DNA from: Pleurotus ostreatus/Saccharomyces cerevisiae fusant | Taxonomy: Eukaryota; Opisthokonta | Assembly: GCA_024196135.1 (NCBI GenBank) | Contig: JAMQCK010000844.1 | Span: forward strand, 1-15,002 | Direction of reading: 5' to 3' | Length of the DNA: 15,002 nucleotides | Shown here: positions 1-8,500 of the stretch, one piece after another | How the letters are laid out: each line of letters begins with the position of its first letter | Numbering within the stretch: position 1 is the first letter of the stretch | Notes under the pieces: generated by a model | Database searches by the model: none | What the model saw: the letters and a program-made list of their open reading frames with translations, nothing else | What the model was told of the DNA's origin: nothing | Made by a program: the position numbers and the translations under genes

Positions 1-822
1 AAAGCGACAGCGTCGCCCTCTCCGACTGCGCTCGCCTCCCACGCTCGGTGCCATAGACGGCCTCAATGAGGGCTTTTGGAGGCTCGTACTGACCCATAAG
101 TCGCTTCCACTCCGTCTTGGACCACACCTCCGGGCGTGTACCCTTCACGATGGCGCCCTCGAAGAAGCCGGCTGGCATCTGGCGCCGCGCGTAGGGTGCG
201 GCGGGGCGCAGCTGCTCGTGGTCTTGACGGGAGCCGATGACGGCGCTGACCTTTCTCGCGATGACGAAGGGACGTGTCCGCTGCGCGACGTCCAGGAAGC
301 GCAAGTACACGGTGTCGTCGAAATTACCGACATAGCTTGGATGAAGAGTGACCGTGATCGCCCTCGGTCGACCGGTCTTGATCCACGGCCCATTTCCCAG
401 TAGCGAGACGGAGAAGCTGTGAGTACAAACATTAGGATACCTCAGGGAAGACGAAGTGTGACATACTGCTCCCCGAGTGCATCCTTGCGCTTGGACGACT
501 CCATCCACCACTTCATTAGCAGTATACGCGACTCCTCGCCTGCCGTCTTGCCGATAGTCAGGTTAACGCGAGGGCTCCTGCTGGGCTCCTCGAACTCGTC
601 GACGACGCCGAAATGGATGCCATCTCCTGGAGTGACTGCTATGCCATTCTTGTCCTCGTAAAGGAGGGCCTGGGTAGCAGCAATATCGTCCTGGATATGC
701 TGGTGTCGATGCCGCTGTATCTGCGCAGGATGAACCTCCGCGCCGCAGGTCTCGCAGGTTATCTTTGCGGCTCTGGCCGGCGGAGGTTCAGCTCTACGAG
801 GCGGTGGACGCCCAGCGTCGGC
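1..822 (-). CDS. SDE3/MOV10-like RNA helicase, N-terminal region (partial, runs off left edge)
   Basis: Two exons (822-467 and 416-1) are joined in phase by a 50-base intron at 417-466 (GTATGT donor, CTCACAG acceptor). The first encodes a C2H2 finger (CETCG...RHRHQH, C-x2-C-x11-H-x3-H) and then an FGVVD segment. The second reads through a beta-rich stretch with GRPRAITVTLHPSYVG, DTVYLRFLDV, SAVIGSRQDHEQLRP and APYARR. From memory, this order matches agaricomycete zinc-finger SF1 helicases related to SDE3/MOV10, which act in RNA silencing or RNA turnover. The helicase motor would lie left of position 1. Exon 822-467 opens at a good acceptor (branch CTGAC, then CTTGTAG), so coding sequence must lie upstream. 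The expected zinc-finger exon is found only 2.5 kb away at 3323-3529, so the gene appears split. Whether it is still expressed is unknown. Confidence 0.72.
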
Positions 823-895
823 CTACAAGCCATGTCAGAGAGAAGTTTGCCATCATCAGGTCATCGTTACTGACTGTATAGGCGCGCCTTGACTC

Positions 896-903
896 TGCTT
901 CTT
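896..903 (+). repeat. Left copy of candidate 8-base target-site duplication (TGCTTCTT)
   Basis: TGCTTCTT here is identical to 3323-3330. The two copies bracket the 2.4-kb segment that splits the helicase gene. The right copy is inside the coding sequence for the residues QEA. The local sequence is simple (GCTTCT repeats), so a chance match is possible. Confidence 0.4.
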
Positions 904-908
904 TTTTA

Positions 909-973
909 CAAGACACGCAACCTTGGCGCGGGACGCTTACCTCAGCGTGTCTTCGGCTCCGTCAAGACACGCA
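909..973. repeat. Left-end cluster of the 11-base motif
   Basis: CAAGACACGCA is perfect at 909-919 and at 963-973. Between them, an inverted copy with a mismatch (GCGTGTCTTC) lies at 945-954. The first and middle copies start about 36 bases apart in opposite orientation, like the cluster at 2888-3008. The flank TTCTTTTTTA before the first copy resembles the pyrimidine-rich flank of two copies in the right-hand cluster. Confidence 0.8.
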
Positions 974-1547
974 CGTGACCCGGCTGATCGGGGCGCGCGG
1001 CCGGTGATTCCGGCGCCACGCGCGCCTTATCCGATCCCGCGTCTGCCTCCGCGTCTGCCGCCGCCGCCGCCCTCCCTCGCCCACGTCGTCGTCGCGTACC
1101 CTTTTCCCCTCCACTTACCACTTTCAGAATGTCACAGTCGCGTGGATAGAGTTGTTCGGGGGTCGCCGGTCTCGTCTGAAGCGGTCTGTTGTACCCATTA
1201 CAGCTAAATTAATTAATTGCTAGTGCTCCCTTTGAGGCGATGTGTGATCCTCAAGGCGAGCACCACCGTGAGGATGCATAAATCTAGAACAGAATGAAAG
1301 GGTGGCAACAGCCCACCATACAAGCGACCGGTACAAGACAATCCTAACGGAATCAATCAGCAAGAAAGACAACACATGGAATCATGCCGAGCGCAGGCGC
1401 GAAATAGGCGTATGTCTGTTTCGCGTCGAAGGGGGAAATGCGATGATGCCGCGAGGCATTATGTTCGCGTCAAGCTTGGGCGTGGGTTCATGTGCAGAGG
1501 CAGATTTTTAGCAGAACAGTCATTTAATTCAGGTCTACATTCGAGTA

Positions 1548-2459
1548 TTAGTACCCCTTGTAGTAAGGCAGGTCGCTATTCATGCACGACCGCACAAGAT
1601 CTCTACAGCGGGCTAGCAGCGTAGTAGAGCAGCTTCTGTCCCTCGCAAGCCCCTGCCACTCGGCCCTTTCCTCGCTCCTAGAAACAAAGGAACAGCGCTT
1701 CACGCGTACTCCCCCCAATCTCGCCCTCAGGTCTATTTCCATCCGTCTACCTTCATACTCGACGCGCAAACGTGCGCTGTAGCTGTGTAGTAGATACAGG
1801 AGATATATGCTGAGTACTACGCAGCACAGGAAGCACGAATACGTACCCGCAGAGCACCGTATGGGCCGGTCAAGAATGGGGGATGCAACCTACACTTCTC
1901 AGCTTAAACGGAGACTTCGCGCACAAGCGCTCTTCCTGCGCGAGCCTCGTTCGGGAGCCGTGTAGCACTGGTGCCATTACGTAGCCTTGCGCTTTTGCCA
2001 AACGATCTGCGTGAAAGTCCTCGGGATGTAAGAATGAAATACATTAACTCATTCAGTTCATTTGCGCTTGACGCGATAATCCATCGTTTCTTCGCCAGCG
2101 CGTGGCGTCGCAGACCGCTTAGAACCGTACTAGCACTGTCATATGCTGGTGTGGTGACTGACAGAGAGCAGGTAGATGTCTGAGACGAAGGATTGCGAGG
2201 GGATTTAAGACGGGACCCATTTTGTATAGTCGGCACTTGATGCCGTGCCACCGTCGCGTCATATTGCCTCGATCCTGAGATAAATGCAAGCCTTTCAGCG
2301 CTCACGCGAGCGCAAGGCTCCGCTGTATTGACGAGAGACTCACCGGAAGGGTGTGCCGATGCGGCGGAGGCGGCGGCGAGAAGGGATGTAAGCCTCAAGA
2401 GGGAAGAAATAGTCCAGCGGGGTTGAGCGCCAGGGTACGGTCGATGCGGAGGCGGGCAT
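1548..2459 (-). CDS. Possible intron-containing gene inside the insertion (unrecognised, tentative)
   Basis: I do not recognise this gene. Several coding-like pieces lie on the minus strand. An ATG at 2459 opens MPASASTVPWRSTPLDYFF and runs to a consensus donor (GTGAGT) after 2344. An in-frame stretch at 1904-2398 ends GRALVREVSV. A possible last exon at 1548-1677 follows a TTTCTAG acceptor, contains LARCRDLVRSCMNSDLPYY and ends YKGY. Upstream there is a leader-like stretch with a perfect GTAAGTA donor (near 2525), a TTTTAG acceptor just before the ATG, and TATATATAT at 2571-2580. Phases allow the first piece to join either the middle frame (acceptor after GACAG) or the last exon, but introns of about 200-650 bases would then be needed, unlike the rest of the window. 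It could be a captured gene or chance signals. Confidence 0.22.
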
Positions 2460-2570
2460 AGCCTCTAAAATTCCATCAGTTTCGAGACACTTCGCTCAAG
2501 GGCTAAGGCGAGCAGAAGGTACTTACCTTTGAGCGCGAACACCTGGTATTATCACTCGCATGTTCAGAGC

Positions 2571-2580
2571 ATATATATAT
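2571..2580 (-). promoter_or_regulatory. TATA-like run (TATATATAT) inside the insertion
   Basis: An alternating AT run lies about 110 bases upstream of the candidate ATG at 2459 on the minus strand. Between them is a splice-donor/acceptor pair that would make a leader intron. It is only suggestive, because AT runs occur by chance. Confidence 0.25.
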
Positions 2581-2887
2581 TCGGGGTGGAGCCCCCCTCC
2601 TCGCTTAGCCGTGTGTGCAGGCCATTGCACAATAGCATGCACAAGTCTGTAATAGTCAATCAGTTAATGTGGACCCGTCGTTAAGGGGCAAGAACCTTTA
2701 CGAAGCGGTCACCAGCGAAGGGGGGCGGCAACATCAGTGAGCCGCGAGGAACGCACCTGCCTGCGCTGGCTTGCGTCGGTCTAGCGCCGGTCTGTCAGCG
2801 TCACGTACAAACCACCCCGGCTCACCTCACGAGCTATGCGGATCGCCCATTGAGGCCCGAGCGTGAACCGGGCGAATATTATTAGCT

Positions 2888-3008
2888 TGCGTGTCTTGCG
2901 AGGACCTGCTACTTATTTCTTCACAAGACACGCATCCCCTAGGCCGTCCGCCCAGGATTTGCGTGTCTTGTGGGGTGCTAAGCGTCTTATCCTTTCACAA
3001 GACACGCA
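2888..3008. repeat. Array of four alternating 11-base motifs (two inverted pairs)
   Basis: Perfect copies lie at 2888-2898 (TGCGTGTCTTG), 2924-2934 (CAAGACACGCA), 2960-2970 (TGCGTGTCTTG) and 2998-3008 (CAAGACACGCA). Orientation alternates and starts are 36, 36 and 38 bases apart, so each pair could fold as a hairpin with a 25-27-base loop. The second and fourth copies share a longer upstream flank (CTTATTTCTTCA versus CTTATCCTTTCA), suggesting the unit was duplicated. The same 11-mer recurs at 909, 963 and 3297, but I did not notice it elsewhere in the window. Confidence 0.9.
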
Positions 3009-3296
3009 ACTCGCCCGCGGAAGTCGGCAGGGCGAGCTAGATGGCGTCGTGGCGTCCTCTGTTCGGATGCGCGCTTACAATGGCGTTTGGACGTTGGCGA
3101 TGCGCATAAAAACATTAGATAATGGCAGCGTCGGATAGCTGCAGACTATGCGATTCCAGCGATATATAACATGTGGGGGTAGGCTACGGTAGGGCGGGCA
3201 GGGTGGGGGGAGGAGGACGGGGCGCGTGACCTTGATCTGGTCCCGCGCCGGGTCGCCGGCCGTCACGTTACGTCGCCCGCGTTCGGCTCTTACCGG

Positions 3297-3307
3297 TGCG
3301 TGTCTTG
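3297..3307 (+). repeat. Right-end copy of the 11-base motif
   Basis: TGCGTGTCTTG is the seventh perfect copy. It lies 16 bases inside the right candidate end of the insertion and is inverted relative to the leftmost copy at 909-919. On the minus strand it is read as the codons Gln-Asp-Thr-His that end the zinc-finger frame. Confidence 0.85.
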
Positions 3308-3322
3308 GGTCGATCTAAGTGT

Positions 3323-3330
3323 TGCTTCTT
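3323..3330 (+). repeat. Right copy of candidate 8-base target-site duplication (TGCTTCTT)
   Basis: Identical to 896-903. On the minus strand it covers the codons following LLEKQ in the zinc-finger exon. Confidence 0.4.
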
Positions 3331-3529
3331 GCTGCTTCTCTAGCAGAGCCTGATGTCTCCTTCCCCGCTGATGCTGACGGAGATTACCGAACGGCAGGAT
3401 CAAACCACAGCTACACTTGCATAAATCATGCCGGAACCGACAGAGGTCCCCAGCGGTACAAAGTCCCTCTGGGAAGTCTCGGCACGAGCCTGGATAGCGC
3501 GCAGGTCCTCCGTATCCGCCTGAGGGCAT
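3323..3529 (-). CDS. N-terminal CCCH/C2H2 zinc-finger exon of the split helicase
   Basis: The ATG at 3529 sits in a reasonable context (CGACCACCATG). The exon reads MPSGGYGGPARYPGSCRDF and continues into a CCCH finger, C-x7-C-x5-C-x3-H (SCRDFPEGLCTAGDLCRFRH). A matrin-like C-rich/H-x5-H module follows (CKCSCGLIL...NLRQHQRGRRH). This pair begins basidiomycete SDE3/MOV10-like helicases and binds RNA in related proteins. The natural reading ends near LLEKQQEA. After that the frame runs into the 11-base repeat (coding QDTH) and stops at 3290. A strong splice donor (GTAAGA, minus strand, 3293-3288) lies just past the repeat, but its phase does not match the exon at 822. I read this as the 5' half of the helicase gene, separated from the rest by an insertion. 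A free-standing small zinc-finger gene is less likely. Confidence 0.65.
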
Positions 3530-3613
3530 GGTGGTCGAGAGCAGCGTGCAGCGCGCGTGTTGTCAGAGTAATGGGGCAGCCCTAGTAGAGCGATTGTACG
3601 CTATCGCTGATAG

Positions 3614-3875
3614 CCGCCCGACGATGACTCTCTTGAAGCGGAGGAAGAGCGGCTACTGGATGCGCTCGAGGCAGATGAGCCCAGAGATGTCCGACGCGAG
3701 GAATCTGGCAAGAATGCGCGCCCCGAGTATACGTCCCTACGTAGGCCTTCCAGGCCTTCGTGGCTTCGACCCAGAAACGAACGTAGAGTACAAGGACAAG
3801 GTTGAAGAACTGAGAACCGAAAATTCGGATTTAAGGCACCCGACTTCCGTGACGCGTCATCGTGACTCAACATAA
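3614..3875 (+). pseudogene. Possible relic or hypothetical plus-strand coding segment
   Basis: After an acceptor-like GCTGATAG, frame 3614-3805 reads PPDDDSLEAEEERLLDALEA and continues with an acidic/basic helix-like composition, then stops. A second frame ending at 3875 contains VEYKDKVEELRTENSDLR, also coil-like. A 34-base GT..AG stretch (GTAGGCC...ACCCAG, about 3739-3772) would join the two in phase, which is shorter than any other intron here. There is no clear start codon or upstream exon. The segment sits in the roughly 500-base gap between the helicase start and the end of the coiled-coil gene. The opposite strand is serine-rich and less convincing. It may be a decayed gene fragment or chance. 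The rest of the gap 3530-4034 shows nothing I can name. Confidence 0.2.
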
Positions 3876-4034
3876 GCGATTGCCTATTTAAGAATACAAT
3901 AGCAGAGCGTGAAGTACAGTGAGTCCTCGGGAATGGGATGCAAGAGGGAAGACACGAAGTCCACGAAGTCAATAATGTACATTGGGAGATGGGAAGCTTC
4001 AGAAAGGATTTCGATAGCGTAAAAAACCTCTGAT

Positions 4035-5332
4035 TCAAGATCCGACGCCGTCCATAGTGACACCTTCGAGCTCGTCCGGCGCTTCCGAGGTCGAGGGCAG
4101 GCCTTGGCTCACTCTACGCTCGGTTGCAGAGTCGTTGCGGGTGTGACCCTGGTCAACGCTGCTCCTCCTGCTCTGGCTATGGCTGCGGCTGATATCTGCC
4201 AGGCTGCCGGTCTCTGCGACCCGTCCGCGGAATGCGCTGGAGCTGCGGCGGCTAAGTCCAGGGGAGCGCGAGGGGTCACGCTCTCTGGAGGGCAAGTACG
4301 AGGCAGTTGGAGATCCGAAGGAGCTCGAAAGGGAGGGCGGTGGCACGGAGGGGTATGTGAGACTCGAGCTGGCCGTCGCTGTGCCGGGCGTCGCACCCCA
4401 GTTGTGAGGCACCGTGAAGGACGGTGGGCTCGTCATGTTTGTCGTGTTACTCATGAAGCTGGCAGGGTTGGTGTGCAGGGGTGAAAAGGTATAAGGAGAA
4501 TCGGGGGAGGAAGGGGAGTACGAGAGCGGCGTAGAGCTTTCCGAGGGTACGTTCGCCGGACGGTGGATCTGCGATGGCGGACGGGGTATGGGCACGGTAC
4601 GTGCGGAGTGCTGTGGGTTTGCGCCTGGCACGGGCGCAGAGGGCGAGGATACACTGGATTTCCGACGATGGAGCGGTTGCGAGTAGGGGTCAGACGAAGC
4701 AAGTCCTATGAGGTTATCCACAGGTATGCCCAGCTAGCCGACGTGCGATTAGATAGCGCTTGAGTGCACAAGAAGCAGAACTCACCCTATTCCTGTGCTC
4801 AATGAGCTCCTCCCTATAGATCTCATTCAGGCGCGAGATGCGCACAAAATCGCGTTCGACGTCCGCAAGCCGGTGGCGCAGCTGCTCGTTCTCCCGCCGC
4901 ATGGCCTCGAGCATGGCATCCGCGCTGGGACCCTGCCCAGACACGAAGGACTGTGTGCCCAAAACATTGTTTGCAGGCGGTGGCGCGGACCCGTTCGTCG
5001 CCTGCTGCTGCGCGAGACGCAGCGCGGTCAGCTCGCGCATGAGCTTGTTCACATGCGACTCGGATTCCGCCTCCAGCGCATTCTCCAGGTCAATCTTCTC
5101 CTCGCGCAGCTGAAGATCCGTTAGCGCATATATGCCGCAAAATCTGGATGCGACGCACCCGCTCAAGCTTGCGCGAAAGCGTATTGATGATGCGCTCTTC
5201 CTCCGCCTCGTACGCATTGATCAGCTCCTCCTTGCTGCGCTGGTCCTCCGTCGCGGATGAGAGACGGCGCCGCGGCGGCGAGCTGGACGTCGACATCGTT
5301 GGCTGAGAGTCGGGGACAACAAGTGCTGGCAT
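4035..5332 (-). CDS. CCDC6-like coiled-coil protein (DUF2046 family)
   Basis: Three exons (5332-5159, 5109-4786, 4733-4035) give 398 aa. Introns are 5110-5158 (GTGCGT..CTTCAG) and 4734-4785 (GTGAGT..GGCTAG), both phase 0. Residues about 33-166 form a long coiled coil. YEAEEERIINTLSRKLERL and EKIDLENALEAESESHVNKL closely parallel human CCDC6 ([36 protein letters not shown]). The second exon ends EELIEHRNR and continues LGIPVDNLIGLASSD. The C-terminal 210 residues are Ser/Pro-rich and probably disordered, with basic phosphorylation-type motifs: RRKSS near 188, RRSSS at 328, RRSSV at 355, RRVS at 372. CCDC6 in animals is a cytoplasmic/nuclear phosphoprotein linked to damage checkpoints; a fungal role is not established. 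An internal Met at residue 13 is an alternative start. It lies head-to-tail 252 bases downstream of the exomer gene. Confidence 0.86.
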
Positions 5333-5584
5333 TGGTCAAGGTGAGTCCAGTTCTGTCCGATCCGGCGATCAGGCAGCTCATTTATGTAAGGTCACAAGGT
5401 GGCGTCTACTCGAACCTTCCGCATCGCGCCCAACTCTCGAACGTTGCTCGAGCACGTCCAAGAAAAGTCGAACTCCCGGAGCCAAGACCTGCACCACACA
5501 TGCCAATGAACAATATGTTGAATCCAACGCCGTAATGTACGCAAAGTAGCAAGAACAGGAATGAACACCGCGATTACTGGGATA

Positions 5585-8306
5585 TCAGAAGTCGTACCCT
5601 TCCACTTTGAACACCCTCCCATACTGCAAGTAACTGTCCATGATCTTCATAATCGACTCCGGCAAGCCCATGCTCAAGAGCGTGAACGTAATTTTCTGGT
5701 GCCCGTGTATCGTCCCGAGCTTGAAAAATGCGCGAGCGATGACGGTCGGGTACTATACCTATTGTCAGCAAGTCGTCTACATATCGCACAGAGAACACGC
5801 ACTGTCATCTCCGTGTAGTCCGCATACTGATATGCAGCAACCCGGATGGCCGTCTGAATGGTGCGCTGGATATCGCCCTCATCCGCGTACATCTCCATGA
5901 GCTTGAGCCACGGCTTTTGCGAGTATCGGGGTGTATCGAGACAACGCTGGTACGCCTCCTTCGCCTCCTCCTTGTGGTGCAGGCGTAGCCCGAGGTCGCC
6001 AAGGATCTCCCACTCATGCCCCGTCTTGCGATAGGCGACCCGTTGCGTCTTGAAGTGGGCGATCTCGGCGCGGAAGATCGTCCATACTCGCAAGTCCTAA
6101 CATACATCAGCTAATGTTTAACACGTTGCAGCAACACATCCTCACCTCGTAGAGGACCATGAACAGGTTATCGAGCCAACGTTCGCAGAGGCGCTTGTTG
6201 CTGAAGGAAAAGCCCTCTTGAGCAGGTTCGCTGGCTACTGCCTTCTGCTTGGCCATCTCGTCGGCCTGGCCAACGGCAGAGAACGCGGGCTTCTCGATCT
6301 CGTCGGTCTTAGCGTCGCCGTTCGTGGCAGACTCTTGGGCAGAGTCGGCGGTGGGCTCAGGCGAAGTCGATGATATTCGGATGGCAGGGACATCGGATGC
6401 ATCAGCTGAGTCTTTGCCATTGACTTTCGCATCGGTGAGCGTCTCTTCGTCCCCGCCGTTTGTCGTCGCGTCGTCGTCATGCTTGTCGGTTGACGGCGAC
6501 ACCATGCCCCGCGTCGACGCGTCATCATCAACTTCCCTGCGCTCGGCAGTACCGTCCTCATGAATGACGACGGTTGGGCGAGCTTGCTCTTCGGGCTCAT
6601 TGACAACGCGCTTGATATCAGACTGCGCCTTCTGCATGCGGTATTCCTCCTCCATGACGAAGACGGTGCTTCGAGTCTTGAGAAGCTCGTCCCAGCCAAT
6701 CTGCGATACCAGACGCGTGAGTAGGGCATAGGCACGAGCCCACGTCCCGCGCAGGCCTGGAGCAGGCAATCGCATGAGTGCAGGGTCGGCCTAAAGTACG
6801 CTCTTAGTTGACAATATCCGTGATGAATGTAAATCACAACAGACCTCGTCTTCTTCTGTTGTTGCCCGCTCGGGTAGAATGTCGCCGATCAAGCGGTGGA
6901 ATGGGAGGTGAACCTTGGCCGGAGTCAAGTTGCGATGCGCGTCGCGGCCGTTGTACGTGAACATCGGGCAGGAGTTCAGCGTAAGCAGCGCAGACTCGTA
7001 TTCGCCCAAATCCATGTACAGCTCCGTGAGCTTCTCCCAGGTGACGAACTCGCTGGGCGCACAATTGACCGCCTGGCGCGCGAGCTTGAGTGCCCACTCG
7101 AATTTGCCCTTGGACCGGAGGAAATCGCACTGCGCATGAAGGAGGGTGTACGATTGAGGGTTCTGCTTCATTGCGTGCGCCATAATCTGTACCGCCTTAA
7201 CCTCCTCGTCTGCGATAAAATTAGCAAAGGCGGATACTGCGGCGACGCGCACGCACTCATGCCCACGTAGCTCCTCGCCAAGAGGGATGCGACTTCAGGT
7301 TCACGGATCGAGAGCTTTTCGAAGAGGTTGGCGGCCGGTTGGTAGCGTGCGCTGTCACCGAAGTACTTCATGATACCCGCCGTCAGGTGGTTGGAAACGA
7401 CGGTAGCGACCTGAATTTCGGGGTCCGATCCCACTTGCCAGCCTGACAAAAGTATGAGAGCTATCCAGCGAAGGTGTACGAGATTGTGTACCGTGCAAGA
7501 ACAGCTGCTCTGCCGCCTGCAAGAACCGCAGCTCGCTTTCCGGAGTGGTAATGGGGTCGAGTTTGCGATAGGCGTCAAGTTGGTAGGTGGGGTCGTCGGA
7601 GTAAAGGATAGAGCGAAGAAGGGCAGACACGTATGTTTCGAGCCATATCTCGGGCGTTGCTTCATGACTGCGAGGACTTCAGCATCTAAGCCAATGCGAG
7701 CCATAGACAACGCACCGTTCCCCTCTCAGATCTATAACATATGCGTTGACACCCCCAGGGATCTTCACGTCGACACGGATGTCAACGCGCGAGAACGCGT
7801 TGAAGCAACTGGAATGGCGTCAGTACTGCTCGCGTCTATGCACAACATGCATACCAGTAGCATCCATTCCGGACCTTCCACTGGGGTGCTTTCGAGAACC
7901 AGGCGGAGTTGTCTTCGATCGCATAGGTCAGGGAGTTGATGTATGCGGCAAGCGACGCAGACGAGGAGGCGTCAACGCCAGAAACGTAGTGGTAGGAGCC
8001 GAGCTGTGCGAGGGGATGAGTTCCCGGCGCTTCCCTTGCATATCGACACGCACCTCCTTCGTCGCGCTCTTCCCCGTGCTTTTGACAACATGGCATAGGT
8101 CAGGGGGACCCAGCTCTCGAAATGTCGCTAAGGGCGCGTCAGATTTGGCGCTCTTCCGCGTCAATTGTACACGTACATAGACTCTCTGTGCGAGCGGCCA
8201 GGCATTCGCCGAGCTCGACCTAAGCAAGATGAGCCCCGCGTTACGCCCTTGACGCGACACGCACCTCGAAGAGCTCGGGAATGTCCTTAAATGTTGCCTC
8301 CGCCAT
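5585..8306 (-). CDS. Exomer cargo adaptor, Chs5-Arf1-binding protein (ChAPs: Chs6/Bud7/Bch1 family)
   Basis: Eleven exons give 744 aa: 8306-8265, 8219-8177, 8127-8054, 8003-7855, 7808-7716, 7667-7492, 7442-7257, 7209-6845, 6790-6146, 6096-5803, 5752-5585. All introns are 45-54 bases with matching phases. ChAPs bind Chs5 and Arf1 at the trans-Golgi and load chitin synthase Chs3 and other cargo into vesicles for the plasma membrane. Family landmarks in order are FRELGPPDLCHVVK, GSYHYVSGVD, ATPEIWLETYVSALLRSIL, AVNCAPSEFVTWEKLTELYM, LTLNSCPM, IGWDELLKTRSTVFVMEEEY and KRLCERWLDNLFMVLYEDL, each paralleling yeast Bch1. Helical TPR-like repeats dominate. Between VFVMEEEY (about residue 426) and KRLCERW (about 575) lies an acidic low-complexity insert of nearly 150 residues, much longer than in yeast Bch1. 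The product ends KVEGYDF. The start was chosen because MAEATFKDIPELFE is followed by an in-phase intron. Confidence 0.93.
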
Positions 8307-8494
8307 CGCGGGCGACGTCGAGAGCGATGGATCGGAAGAAGCCGAGATGTCACGGTCCTGGCGACACGCCAGGCAGGTCACATGGTCACTCGAGTACCTC
8401 CAACTTGAACCTCTACTTTAGCTTGCTCAGTGCTAAAGCTGACAGTGAGCGTAGAATGCAGGGATATGTAAGCTATTATATAGCCGTATTCCTA

Positions 8495-8500
8495 TTTATT
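8495..8500 (-). terminator. Candidate polyadenylation signal (AATAAA) for the F-box gene
   Basis: On the minus strand AATAAA lies about 40 bases past the F-box stop codon. A TATATAA string at 8482-8476 (minus strand) follows, about 170 bases upstream of the exomer ATG. It could be part of the 3' end or a TATA box for that gene. Confidence 0.4.

Larger units (their letters stand above)
904..3322. mobile_element. Putative non-autonomous DNA transposon-like insertion in the helicase gene
   Basis: About 2.4 kb without helicase similarity lies between two pieces of one helicase gene. Flanking it, TGCTTCTT occurs at 896-903 and again at 3323-3330, consistent with an 8-base target-site duplication as made by hAT-type elements. 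An overlapping alternative, CTGCTTCT at 895-902 and 3332-3339, fits equally well, so the ends are uncertain by some 10 bases. Near both ends the same 11-mer occurs many times: CAAGACACGCA from base 6 of the left end, its reverse complement 16 bases in from the right end, and further copies inside. Such subterminal repeats are typical of cut-and-paste elements. Removing the segment with one repeat copy rejoins the helicase frame with a phase-0 intron. I see no transposase. The extreme termini do not form a clear inverted repeat, so the class remains open. Confidence 0.5.

Noticed and set aside
145..432. Minus-strand 95-residue frame rich in Ser/Pro/Arg
   Set aside because: It is another frame of the helicase exon at 1-416, where the frame with family motifs is clear.
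923..1207. Plus-strand proline/arginine-rich frame
   Set aside because: It starts without ATG, is produced by pyrimidine-rich GC sequence, and shows no motif. It looks like non-coding sequence of the insertion.
1904..2398. 164-codon minus-strand frame with a signal-peptide-like start (LRLTSLLAAASAASA)
   Set aside because: Its first codon is TTG, not ATG, and the start overlaps a better exon that ends at a consensus splice donor. Kept only as a possible part of the tentative gene at 1548-2459.
2888..3008. CRISPR-like array: short repeats at about 36-base spacing
   Set aside because: The repeats are only 11 bases, alternate in orientation, and the surrounding genes are intron-rich fungal genes. 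CRISPR arrays have longer direct repeats in prokaryotes.
823..3293. The whole 2.4 kb as one ordinary helicase intron (donor GTAAGA at 3293, acceptor before 822)
   Set aside because: The donor leaves phase 2 while the exon at 822 needs phase 0, so direct splicing would put stops in frame. The length is also far outside the well-supported introns of the window.
4104..4484. Plus-strand alanine/glycine-rich open frame
   Set aside because: It is the antisense shadow of the Ser/Pro-rich last exon of the CCDC6-like gene.
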